NCBI GenBank assembly: GCA_937893945.1
Contig: CALCTA010000156.1
Span: forward strand, 1-8,177
Length of the DNA: 8,177 nucleotides
Reading direction: 5' to 3'
DNA from: an uncultured Clostridia bacterium
Lineage (GTDB): Bacteria; Bacillota; Clostridia; Oscillospirales; CAG-272
Position numbers and translations under genes: made by a program. This document shows positions 1-6,722 of the stretch, one piece after another. A model generated the notes under the pieces. That model did not search any database, was not told the DNA's origin, and was given only the letters and a program-made list of their open reading frames with translations. Each line of letters opens with the position of its first letter. Position 1 is the first letter of the stretch.

Positions 1-1
1 C

Positions 2-2479
2 GCGCTTTCGGATATAAGAGCGATAGAGACAGAGATAGCCGACGCTAAGGCAAGGATATCCTTTATCGACAGCTCCAGAGACACCGAGAACGATAAGAAT
101 ACGGCTATGCTCGACGAGATAGCTGAGTACGAGCAGATATCGGTGGGACTTCGCACTCAGAGTGAGCGTATAAGAAAGACGGTCGAGGAATACGACGGCG
201 TTACCGCCGAGGCGACCGCCGCTCTTACCAAAGCCCTTGAGGAGCTTGGTGGACTTTATGCCGAGAGAACCGAAAACTCTGACGAGAGAGCAACTCTTTC
301 CTTGAGGAGAGACTCTGTAAAGCAGAGGATAGATACGTTTCGCGCTATGGAGGAGCAGCTTGAGGGCTACTCGGGTAGCGTAAGATTTGTAATGAAAAAG
401 TACGCCGAGGGAGGAATTACCGACAAATACGGCAACAAGGCGGGTAAGATCTACGGACCTCTTTCAAAGCTTATAAGCGTTGAGGAAAAATACATAACCG
501 CAATAGAGACAGCCCTCGGACCTAATCTTCAGCACATCGTAGTTGAGGACGAAAGAGTAGCAAAGGCGGCAATGTTCGCCCTCAAGAGAGCCGAGGCAGG
601 CAGAACCACATTCTTCCCGCTTTCCTCTATGAAGGGACAGACCGTAACCGCGGAGATGCGTGAGGCTACGGGTTATGCGGGCTATATAGCTATAGCCGAC
701 GAGCTTGTGGAGAGCGACGCCAAATTCTCCACCGTACTGTCGGGACTTCTCGGCAGAACGCTGATATTTGACAACATTGATAACGCCACCGCTATGGCAA
801 AGGCGCTCGGCTTTAAGGTCAAGGCGGTAACGCTTGACGGTCAGCAGATAAACGTGGGCGGCTCGTTCACGGGCGGATCTGTTCGAACAGCGGCAAATAT
901 ACTTGGCAGAGCGGGCGAGATAAAGCGCCTTAGCGCTGAGGCAGACGAGCTTGACGGAAGTATCGCCAAGCTTGACGAGAAGCTTTCCGCTCTTGAGGAG
1001 CGCATCGTAACTTTTGAGGAGGACAAGGATTCCTGCGAGCAGAAGATAAGTCTCGTTAAGGTAATGCGCGATTCCGAGAACACGAGACTTGAGCAGCTTG
1101 AGGCGAGACTTGAGGCTAACGAGACACTTACCGAGAAGCTTCGCGAGGACTATGCCGCAATGCTCCGCGCAAGAGAGCAGTTTGACGAGGACAAGCGTGC
1201 GCTTGAGATAAGACTTTCCGAGCTTGAACACGCGGCGAGCGAGATAAGTGCCGCAAGAAGCAATATGGACGTTAAGAGAAACGGACTTCTCGAGGCAAGA
1301 GAGGACGCCGAGGCGCGCATCACCTCTAACATAATCCTTTCAAACGAGATGAGAAAGGATATTGAGACAGAGGAGAGAATGACCGAGGAGAGCGAGGCGA
1401 GGATCGCAAGCTTTGCCGAGGCAGAGAGACTTCAGATGGCTCGAATAGACGATCTCAACTCGCGTATCAAAGAATACAGAGACGCTCAGAAGAAGAACCG
1501 CGAGGCTTACGAGGCAGGAAGCAAAGCTCTCTCCGAGCTCAACGAAAAGAGAGCAAAGGTAGAAGAGGGAAGCAGCGAGTTTGAGCGCAAGCTCAACGAG
1601 GTCAACGCGAAGATGCGTGAGAAACTTCAGCACAAGGAGAATATCTTCAAGGAATACACGAGATTTGAAAATCGCCTTGCAAACCTTCGCGCAGAGCAGG
1701 ATAAGCTCGCTTCAAAGCTTTGGGACGAGCATGAGCTGACACGCTCCGAGGCGATGACTCTCGGATATCCCACGCTCACTCCCGAAACAAGAGCAGAGGC
1801 TGCCGCAAAGCAGATAGAGTGCAGAAATAAGCTCAGAGTTCTCGGAAACGTGGACCTTGACGCTGTCAACAAATACACCGAGATCAAGAAGAGATACGAC
1901 GAGATGGCATTGCAGATAAACGACCTGAACGCCGCAAAGGAAGAGCTTCTTGACGTCATCGGTAAGCTTGAGGGAGAGATGAAGACTGCCTTCGTTGACT
2001 CCTTCCACCAGATAAACGAAAACTTCAACAGAGTGTTCTCCGAGCTCTTCGGAGGCGGCTCTGCGGAGCTTTCACTCACAGACCCCGAAAACGTGCTTGA
2101 AAGCGGAATCGAGATCAAGGCGGCACCTCCCGGAAAGATAATCAAGAACATGGTTCAGCTTTCGGGTGGAGAGCAGGCGTTTATAGCTATCGCCCTCTTC
2201 TTCGCGATACTTCAGGTAAATCCCACGCCCTTCTGTATCCTCGACGAGATAGAGGCGGCGCTGGACGAGGTCAACGTTGCTCGCTTTGCTCAGTATATCA
2301 AGAGATACTCGGGCGAGACGCAGTTCGTTATGATAACGCACCGCCGCGGCACTATGGAAGCGGCAAACCGCCTGTACGGAGTTACGATGCCTGAGAGAGG
2401 TATCTCTAAGGTTCTCGAGCTTGACGTAGGCGAGATCTCAAAGAAGAAAGGAGAAGACTGGGATGGGATTTTTGGATAA
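2..2479 (+). CDS. smc: Chromosome segregation protein SMC, 3' part (5' end outside window)
   Basis: This is the C-terminal 825 residues of an SMC ATPase, which with ScpA and ScpB compacts and helps separate sister chromosomes. The frame is open from base 2, so the N-terminal head (Walker A) and first coiled-coil arm, roughly 350 residues judging by the usual length of about 1,190, lie upstream. Numbering from base 2, the hinge spans about residues 118-300 and ends in the glycine-rich GGSFTGGS (286-293). A long Glu/Arg/Lys/Ala-rich antiparallel coiled coil follows to about 610. The C-terminal head has the ABC signature LSGGEQ (720-725), Walker B ILDE (746-749), the D-loop ALDE and the switch histidine H780 in ITHRRGTM. 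The signature has Gln where many SMCs have Arg or Lys, which I take as normal variation. The stop overlaps ftsY by 17 nt. The internal ATG at 107 is not the start. Identification is very secure. Confidence 0.97.
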   Translation, partial: ALSDIRAIETEIADAKARISFIDSSRDTENDKNTAMLDEIAEYEQISVGLRTQSERIRKTVEEYDGVTAEATAALTKALEELGGLYAERTENSDERATLSLRRDSVKQRIDTFRAMEEQLEGYSGSVRFVMKKYAEGGITDKYGNKAGKIYGPLSKLISVEEKYITAIETALGPNLQHIVVEDERVAKAAMFALKRAEAGRTTFFPLSSMKGQTVTAEMREATGYAGYIAIADELVESDAKFSTVLSGLLGRTLIFDNIDNATAMAKALGFKVKAVTLDGQQINVGGSFTGGSVRTAANILGRAGEIKRLSAEADELDGSIAKLDEKLSALEERIVTFEEDKDSCEQKISLVKVMRDSENTRLEQLEARLEANETLTEKLREDYAAMLRAREQFDEDKRALEIRLSELEHAASEISAARSNMDVKRNGLLEAREDAEARITSNIILSNEMRKDIETEERMTEESEARIASFAEAERLQMARIDDLNSRIKEYRDAQKKNREAYEAGSKALSELNEKRAKVEEGSSEFERKLNEVNAKMREKLQHKENIFKEYTRFENRLANLRAEQDKLASKLWDEHELTRSEAMTLGYPTLTPETRAEAAAKQIECRNKLRVLGNVDLDAVNKYTEIKKRYDEMALQINDLNAAKEELLDVIGKLEGEMKTAFVDSFHQINENFNRVFSELFGGGSAELSLTDPENVLESGIEIKAAPPGKIIKNMVQLSGGEQAFIAIALFFAILQVNPTPFCILDEIEAALDEVNVARFAQYIKRYSGETQFVMITHRRGTMEAANRLYGVTMPERGISKVLELDVGEISKKKGEDWDGIFG
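2447..2453 (+). promoter_or_regulatory. Ribosome binding site for ftsY inside the end of smc
   Basis: AAAGGAG lies 9 nt before the ATG at 2463, entirely within the last codons of smc. It fixes the ftsY start and implies that translation of ftsY begins while ribosomes are still finishing smc. Confidence 0.75.
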
Positions 2480-3368
2480 GCTTAAAGCCGGTCTTTCTAA
2501 AACTAAAAATGCTATCTTCGGTCAGATAGACGAGGTTCTCAAGGCATTCGTCAAGGTTGACGAGGATCTTCTTGAGGAGCTTGAGGAGCTTCTGATAATG
2601 TCGGACGTCGGTGTCGGCGCGACTGAGGAGATAATGGAGCGTCTGCGCGACGACGTCAAGTCGGGTAGGCTCAAGGAAAAGGATCAGGTCATTGACGCGC
2701 TCAAGGAGATCCTTACGGATATGATAGGCGAGGGCGGAGAGCTTGATCTCTCCACCACTCCCTCGATAATTCTCGTTATCGGAGTAAACGGCGCGGGTAA
2801 GACCACCTCTATAGGGAAGATCGCCAACCGCCTGAAGCAGCAGGGCAAGCATGTTGTCCTCGCGGCGGCAGATACCTTCCGCGCGGCGGCTATCGATCAG
2901 CTTGCCGTATGGTGCGAGCGCTCGGGCGCCGAGATAGTAAAGCAGAACGAGGGAAGCGACCCTGCGGCTGTAGTGTTTGATGCGCTGAACTACGCTAAGA
3001 AGCGTAATGCTGACGTTCTTATAATAGACACGGCAGGTAGGCTTCACAACAAGACCAACCTTATGAACGAGCTTGCTAAGATAAACCGAGTTATCGACAA
3101 GGAATGTCCGGGTGCTGCAAGAGAGAACCTGCTCGTGCTTGACGCTACCACGGGACAGAACGCTATCCTTCAGGCTAAGGAATTCAGAAATGCTGCTGAC
3201 ATTACGGGCCTTGTACTCAACAAGCTCGACGGAACAGCAAAGGGCGGTATAGTCATATCTATCAAGAAGGAGCTTGACATTCCCGTGAAGTTTATCGGTG
3301 TCGGCGAGAAGATAGACGATATGCAGGAGTTTGACTCGGCAGAATTCGTGGAGGCTCTGTTCGACTGA
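2463..3368 (+). CDS. ftsY: Signal recognition particle receptor FtsY
   Basis: FtsY is the membrane-associated SRP receptor GTPase. It pairs with Ffh to deliver ribosomes making membrane proteins to the Sec translocon. The protein has 301 residues. An amphipathic N-terminal stretch (about 1-25) is the likely membrane-targeting helix. It runs almost directly into the N domain (about 25-95), so the acidic A domain found in Escherichia coli is essentially absent, as is common in Firmicutes. The G domain motifs are all intact: GVNGAGKTT (107-115), DTFRAAA (137-143), DTAGR (189-193), NKLD (253-256, commonly TKLD) and GVGE (279-282). The start at 2463 has a good SD and gives the typical MGFLDKLK opening. 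The gene overlaps smc by 17 nt and is followed 1 nt later by rdgB. Identification is very secure. Confidence 0.98.
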   Translation: MGFLDKLKAGLSKTKNAIFGQIDEVLKAFVKVDEDLLEELEELLIMSDVGVGATEEIMERLRDDVKSGRLKEKDQVIDALKEILTDMIGEGGELDLSTTPSIILVIGVNGAGKTTSIGKIANRLKQQGKHVVLAAADTFRAAAIDQLAVWCERSGAEIVKQNEGSDPAAVVFDALNYAKKRNADVLIIDTAGRLHNKTNLMNELAKINRVIDKECPGAARENLLVLDATTGQNAILQAKEFRNAADITGLVLNKLDGTAKGGIVISIKKELDIPVKFIGVGEKIDDMQEFDSAEFVEALFD

Positions 3369-3369
3369 T

Positions 3370-3975
3370 ATGAAGATAGTTTTAGCATCAAGAAACAGAC
3401 ATAAGATAGGTGAGCTTCAGGCTCTGCTTGCAAAGTATCTTTCAGACGTAGAGGTGCTTTCTCTTGACGATATCGGCTTTGAGGGAGATATAGTTGAGGA
3501 CGGCGAGGGCTTTTACGACAACGCTTATATAAAGGCAAGCACAGTCGCAAGGCTCGGATATATCGGTGTCGGAGACGACTCGGGTCTTTGCGTGGACGCG
3601 CTTGACGGCGCACCCGGCGTATATTCCGCAAGATATGCGGGTGAGCACGGCGATGATGCGGCAAACAACGCGCTCTTGCTCAAAAACCTGGCCGATAAAG
3701 AGGACAGAAGCGCGCAGTTTGTATGTGCGGTCGCTTGCGTTTTCCCCGAGGACGTAAAACACGCGCACATATTCCGCGGAACAGTTGAGGGTAAGATAAT
3801 CGACGAGTATCGCGGAGAGGGTGGCTTTGGCTACGATCCGCTCTTCTACTACGAGCCATTTGGCAAAACTCTTGCAGAGATGAGCGCCGAGGAGAAGAAC
3901 TCTATATCACACAGAGGAAAGGCGATAGAGCTTTTCGCTGAATTTATTAAGGAATACGAAGAGGAATACAGATGA
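3370..3975 (+). CDS. rdgB: Non-canonical purine NTP pyrophosphatase (RdgB/HAM1 family)
   Basis: This enzyme hydrolyses dITP, ITP and XTP to the monophosphate and pyrophosphate, keeping deaminated purines out of DNA and RNA. The 201-residue protein, normal for the family, shows the phosphate-binding ASRNRHK (6-12), DDSGL (69-73, with the catalytic and metal-binding acidic residues), GAPGVYSARYAG (80-91), the base-recognition loop FGYDPLF (153-159) and SHRGKA (180-185). I chose the ATG at 3370 because MKIVLASRN is the canonical family opening. A longer in-frame version from 3331 would add 13 unrelated residues inside ftsY. The nearest SD-like GGAGG (3350-3354) is 15 nt away, farther than ideal. 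With only 1 nt between the ftsY stop and this ATG, translation is probably coupled to ftsY. The end overlaps yhbY in ATGA. Confidence 0.97.
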   Translation: MKIVLASRNRHKIGELQALLAKYLSDVEVLSLDDIGFEGDIVEDGEGFYDNAYIKASTVARLGYIGVGDDSGLCVDALDGAPGVYSARYAGEHGDDAANNALLLKNLADKEDRSAQFVCAVACVFPEDVKHAHIFRGTVEGKIIDEYRGEGGFGYDPLFYYEPFGKTLAEMSAEEKNSISHRGKAIELFAEFIKEYEEEYR

Positions 3976-4259
3976 TAACTTCCAAGCAGAGAGCATATCT
4001 CCGCTCGCTCGCCACAAACGAGCCCGCAATAATGCAGATCGGCAAGGGTGGAATTGGAGATAATCTTATAAAAACAGTATCCGACGCGCTTGAGGCAAGA
4101 GAGCTTATCAAGCTCAGCGTGCTTGAGAACTCGGAATACACTCCCAGAGAGACTGCCGACACACTCGCAGAGGCGGTCGGCGCTGACGTCGTCGGCGTTA
4201 TAGGCAGAAAGGTAATACTTTACCGCGAGTCTGTAAAGCACAAGAAGATAGAGCTTTAA
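3972..4259 (+). CDS. yhbY: YhbY/YqeI-type CRM-domain RNA-binding protein
   Basis: This is a 95-residue single-domain protein of the CRM (chloroplast RNA splicing and ribosome maturation) family. YhbY of E. coli associates with pre-50S ribosomal particles, so a role in large-subunit assembly is inferred. The family pattern is clear: N-terminal LTSKQRAYLR-like helix (here starting MITSKQRAYLR), the IGKGGI loop (23-28, GKGG being the RNA-binding signature), the ELIK segment (44-47) and the closing strand IGRKVILYR (77-85). The C-terminus is basic (KHKKIEL). The start overlaps the rdgB stop in ATGA, and GAGGA (3961-3965) lies 6 nt upstream. In B. subtilis the orthologue yqeI also directly precedes nadD, which supports the assignment. 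Confidence 0.95.
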   Translation: MITSKQRAYLRSLATNEPAIMQIGKGGIGDNLIKTVSDALEARELIKLSVLENSEYTPRETADTLAEAVGADVVGVIGRKVILYRESVKHKKIEL

Positions 4260-4286
4260 TAAAGAAAAACAAGGATATATCAAAAG

Positions 4287-4296
4287 AAGGGGGGAA
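4287..4296 (+). promoter_or_regulatory. G-rich ribosome binding site of nadD
   Basis: AAGGGGGGAA precedes the ATG at 4301. The run of six G in place of the usual AAGGAGG core is unusual for this window, where other genes use GGAGG or AAAGGA. It sits in a 41-nt A-rich gap after yhbY, with no cytosine-rich partner nearby to mask it. No clear promoter is visible in the gap. Confidence 0.65.
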
Positions 4297-4300
4297 CAAT

Positions 4301-4933
4301 ATGGAGGGATTTGACGCTTTGCGCGTAGGAATATACGGCGGCACCTTTGCGCCGATCCACAACGGACACGTAGCATCTGCAAAGGCTTTTATGGAGCAGA
4401 TGAAGCTTGACTATCTCTTCATTATTCCCACGGGCACTCCGCCACACAAGCAGATGGATCATTCAGACGATCCGCTCTTCCGCCTTAAGATGTGCGAGCT
4501 TGCGTTTGCGGATACCGACGGAGTTATAATCTCGGATTGCGAGATAAAGCGAGGGGGAAAGAGCTACACCTACGATACTCTCGTAGAGTTCTCTCGCCCC
4601 GACACCCGTCTGTTCTTTATGTGCGGCACCGATATGGTACTGACCTTTGACAAGTGGTACAGATTTGAGGATATAATCAAGCTCTGCTACCCTGTTTACG
4701 TCCGCAGGGAGAACGATCCTATAATGACGAAGCGCATAGTCGATAAAATAACCGAGTATTACAACAAATACGGCGTTATGTTCAGGCGTATCGTTACCGA
4801 GCCCACTGAGCTTTCTTCAACTCAGATAAGAAAGAGAGTGGCTGAGGGTAAGGATATATCAGGGCTCGTGCCGCCTGCGGTAGCGGAGTTTATAAAGCAG
4901 AACCGACTTTATCTTGCGGAGGACGACAAATGA
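4301..4933 (+). CDS. nadD: Nicotinate-nucleotide adenylyltransferase NadD
   Basis: NadD transfers AMP from ATP to nicotinate mononucleotide, making deamido-NAD, a shared step of de novo and salvage NAD synthesis. The 210-residue protein is a normal-length nucleotidyltransferase alpha/beta phosphodiesterase. It shows the ATP-binding GGTFAPIHNGH (13-23, holding the HxGH-type signature at 20-23), the substrate-loop PTGTPPHK (43-50), KRGGKSYTYDTL (83-94), the GTDM motif (109-112) and the C-terminal SSTQIRKR (172-179). Residue 17 is Ala where Asp or Asn is more usual, outside the catalytic histidines. The preceding RBS is strong, and the 3' end overlaps yqeK in ATGA, a coupling conserved in B. subtilis. 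Identification is very secure. Confidence 0.97.
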   Translation: MEGFDALRVGIYGGTFAPIHNGHVASAKAFMEQMKLDYLFIIPTGTPPHKQMDHSDDPLFRLKMCELAFADTDGVIISDCEIKRGGKSYTYDTLVEFSRPDTRLFFMCGTDMVLTFDKWYRFEDIIKLCYPVYVRRENDPIMTKRIVDKITEYYNKYGVMFRRIVTEPTELSSTQIRKRVAEGKDISGLVPPAVAEFIKQNRLYLAEDDK

Positions 4934-5559
4934 GATTTTCCGAGGAAAGCCTGACCGCGCTTTATGAGAGCGTCAGAGAGCAGATGTCCGAGTACAGATT
5001 TGTCCATACCGCAGAGGTCGAGAAAATGGCTGTGCGGCTTGGCAAGCTTTACGCTCCCGACAAGCTCGATAAGCTTCGCGCGGCGGCGCTTCTGCACGAT
5101 ATAACGAAGGAATATACGGTAGATGCTCACGCTAAGCTGATAGAACGTGGCGGCGAGAGCCTTAGCGCGCTCGACAGACTTTCTTATAAGACGCTTCACG
5201 CGAGATCGGCAGTAGAGCTGATAAAGGAGAAATATAGCGAGTTTGCGGACACCCACGTGCTTGACGCGGTGCGCTATCACACCACGGGACGCGCGGATAT
5301 GTCGGTGTGCGAGATGATAATCTATCTTGCCGACTATATCGACGACTCGCGTAAGTTTGACGATTGCGTTAAGCTCAGAAATTATTTCTGGGACGCGCAC
5401 CCCGAAAATATGAGCGCGGAGCAGAGAGAAGAGCATCTTCTGCGCACCCTGCTTCTCTCGTTTGATATGACGATTATCTCTCTTACAAATGAGGGAAGTC
5501 CTATCAGTATCGAGACTGTAAGCGCGAGGAACTCTGTCGTGCTTGCACTGAAAAAATAA
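4930..5559 (+). CDS. yqeK: YqeK-type HD-domain bis(5'-nucleosyl)-tetraphosphatase (symmetrical)
   Basis: YqeK is an HD-superfamily metal-dependent hydrolase. In Firmicutes family members cleave Ap4A symmetrically to two ADP, controlling this stress-linked nucleotide. The 209-residue protein carries the metal-ligand set in order: H26 (FVHTAEV), H56-D57 (LLHDITK), H90 (TLHARSA), H117 (RYHTTG) and D135 (YLADYID). The RYHTTGR and LADYI strings are typical of YqeK rather than of NadD-fused or RelA-type HD proteins. The SD GGAGG (4918-4922) lies at good spacing before an ATG that overlaps the nadD stop, so the two are translationally coupled. Neighbours nadD and rsfS are as in B. subtilis. The family assignment is firm. 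The Ap4A activity is inherited from characterised relatives and is inferred here. Confidence 0.94.
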   Translation: MRFSEESLTALYESVREQMSEYRFVHTAEVEKMAVRLGKLYAPDKLDKLRAAALLHDITKEYTVDAHAKLIERGGESLSALDRLSYKTLHARSAVELIKEKYSEFADTHVLDAVRYHTTGRADMSVCEMIIYLADYIDDSRKFDDCVKLRNYFWDAHPENMSAEQREEHLLRTLLLSFDMTIISLTNEGSPISIETVSARNSVVLALKK

Positions 5560-5566
5560 TTTAATA

Positions 5567-5600
5567 CCTCTACATAATCTCTTTTTGAATTGTGTGGAGG
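5567..5600 (+). promoter_or_regulatory. Predicted hairpin masking the Shine-Dalgarno of the LCP gene
   Basis: The 45-nt gap after yqeK holds an inverted repeat. CCTCTACATAAT (5567-5578) pairs with ATTGTGTGGAGG (5589-5600) over 12 uninterrupted pairs, two of them G-U in RNA, around a 10-nt loop. The whole TGGAGG SD of the LCP gene lies in the 3' arm, so the folded mRNA would hide it. The stem is followed by A residues and the start codon, not by a T-run, so it does not look like a terminator. The pairing is read directly from the sequence, and the regulatory role is inferred. Confidence 0.6.
5595..5600 (+). promoter_or_regulatory. Ribosome binding site deciding the LCP gene start
   Basis: TGGAGG sits 4 nt before the ATG at 5605. 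It overlaps a possible in-frame TTG start at 5590, which would place the SD inside the coding region. The ATG is therefore the better start. Confidence 0.8.
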
Positions 5601-5604
5601 AAAA

Positions 5605-6609
5605 ATGTCTGAAAAATACAAGAAATATATATTGATAGCCGCAACGCTGAGTGTGGCTGTGATACTCGTTACGGTGGTCGCTACTCTCATTTTCGGAAAC
5701 AGAGAGGGAGAGCGGCAGCATAGCGATATAGGCACAGAGGTGTCTAAGGATGCTGATAAGCCGTATTGCATTCTCGTCGCGGGTGAGGACAAGATATCCG
5801 GACTTTACGACGTGTTAATGCTCGTATCGGTAGATATGTCAAACGAGAGGATATGCGTTATGCAGATACCTCGCGACACCTATGCCGAATACACCGAAAG
5901 AAGCTACAAGAAGCTCAACGGAGCGGCAAACGCTCTCGGAGCGGACGGGCTTCGAGGATTTCTGGAGCAGAGCCTTGGAGTGATAATAGACGGATATCTT
6001 ACGCTTGATCTTGCCGCCTTCCGCAATATAATAGACACGCTCGGCGGCGTGGAGATAGAGCTTGAGAAGGCTATCAGATATACCGATGCAGAGCAGGGGC
6101 TTTTTATAGATCTTCCGAGCGGCAAGCAGGTGCTTGACGGTGAGAGGGCAGAGATGCTCGTGAGATACCGCAAGGGATATGCCGACGGAGATATCGGTAG
6201 GCTTGGCGCACAGAAGAGATTTCTCGCGGCGCTTTTTGCCACTCTGAAACAAAAGGTCAATTCGGATAACGCCTATCGACTTGCAGAGTCGCTTATAGAC
6301 GGAGTTGGTACTGATATAGGCATAGCTACAGGTGTGGCTCTTGGTCTCAAGGCGCTCTCGCTTGATAGCGACGGACTTTTGTTCGTTACCGCTCCCGGCG
6401 AGCAGACTGTGGCAGAGAAGAGCGGAGCGTCATATTACGTGCTTTCAGCTACTGCTACCGATAAGTTGCTTTGTGAGTATTTCGGCAAGAGCGAGACGCA
6501 GGAATTTGACAAGAGCCGACTCTTCAGACATCCGAGCTATGAGAGCTTTATCGCCATATATGAAAGCTCCCCCGAGCCCTCTCTTGTATCGGCAGATGAG
6601 CTTGAATGA
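5605..6609 (+). CDS. LytR-CpsA-Psr (LCP) family glycopolymer transferase
   Basis: LCP proteins act outside the membrane, moving lipid-linked wall polymers (teichoic acid, capsule or other glycans) onto peptidoglycan. The 334-residue protein has a short basic cytoplasmic tail, one N-terminal membrane segment (about 9-30, no cleavage site seen), a hydrophilic linker, and an LCP domain at about 53-215. Conserved elements are YCILVAG (54-60), D69 in YDVLMLVSVD, IPRDTY (88-93), the LGGVE strand (146-150), LPSGKQVLDGERA (170-182) and VRYRKG...DGDIGR...Q203, the arginine-rich pyrophosphate-binding end. Residue 67 is Leu where many members have Arg, two positions before the conserved Asp. About 115 residues of uncertain function follow the domain. 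The gene lies between yqeK and rsfS, a placement absent from B. subtilis. The actual polymer substrate cannot be told from sequence, so no symbol is given. Confidence 0.93.
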   Translation: MSEKYKKYILIAATLSVAVILVTVVATLIFGNREGERQHSDIGTEVSKDADKPYCILVAGEDKISGLYDVLMLVSVDMSNERICVMQIPRDTYAEYTERSYKKLNGAANALGADGLRGFLEQSLGVIIDGYLTLDLAAFRNIIDTLGGVEIELEKAIRYTDAEQGLFIDLPSGKQVLDGERAEMLVRYRKGYADGDIGRLGAQKRFLAALFATLKQKVNSDNAYRLAESLIDGVGTDIGIATGVALGLKALSLDSDGLLFVTAPGEQTVAEKSGASYYVLSATATDKLLCEYFGKSETQEFDKSRLFRHPSYESFIAIYESSPEPSLVSADELE

Positions 6610-6649
6610 TCAAAAATACGCGAATTTCTACAAGAGTTGTGATTTTGTA

Positions 6650-6678
6650 TTGACAAAAGCAGGCTTTTGAATTAAAAT
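6650..6678 (+). promoter_or_regulatory. Sigma-70/sigma-A type promoter for rsfS-leuS
   Basis: A perfect -35 TTGACA (6650-6655), a 17-nt spacer and a -10 TAAAAT (6673-6678, five of six consensus bases) lie in the 113-nt A/T-rich gap between the LCP gene and rsfS. Transcription would start near 6685, leaving a leader of about 38 nt before the rsfS ATG. This is the strongest promoter-like sequence I noticed in the window and implies that rsfS and leuS can be made independently of the upstream genes. Confidence 0.75.
6654..6669. repeat. Perfect 16-bp palindrome within the rsfS promoter spacer
   Basis: CAAAAGC-AG-GCTTTTG is a 7-2-7 perfect inverted repeat. It overlaps the last two bases of the -35 box and fills most of the spacer up to 3 nt before the -10. 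A 2-nt loop is too small for a stable RNA hairpin, and no T-run follows, so a protein-binding operator is more plausible than a terminator. It may also be chance in A/T-rich DNA. Confidence 0.45.
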
Positions 6679-6709
6679 TATATATTATAGTTTCAAACCC
6701 TAAGAATGA

Positions 6710-6714
6710 AAGGA
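6710..6714 (+). promoter_or_regulatory. Ribosome binding site supporting the extended rsfS start
   Basis: AAGGA, within AAAGGAAA, lies 8 nt before the ATG at 6723. No other in-frame ATG occurs before the conserved domain, so this site supports the version of RsfS with about 20 extra N-terminal residues. Confidence 0.7.
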
Positions 6715-6722
6715 AACAAAAG

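Noticed and set aside
464..1231. Long open frame of 255 codons on the minus strand opposite smc
   Set aside because: It lies wholly antisense to the SMC hinge and coiled coil, has no recognisable protein pattern, and arises from the GAG/CTT-rich codon bias of smc, which leaves few stops on the other strand.
2406..3047. Open frame of 213 codons on the minus strand over ftsY
   Set aside because: It is antisense to the conserved FtsY GTPase core and has no motif of its own.
5590..5604. TTG start at 5590 giving a five-residue longer LCP protein
   Set aside because: It would place the SD inside the gene and has no SD of its own. The ATG at 5605 has GGAGG at usable spacing.
4909..5721. Open frame of 270 codons on the minus strand over yqeK and the start of the LCP gene
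   Set aside because: It is antisense to two well-identified genes and the gap between them, with no family resemblance. It is a codon-bias shadow.
6630..6650. Possible terminator after the LCP gene (ACAA-GAG-TTGT followed by T-rich sequence)
   Set aside because: The stem is only 4 A/T-rich pairs, and the following T-run is broken and overlaps the -35 of the next promoter. This is too weak to call.
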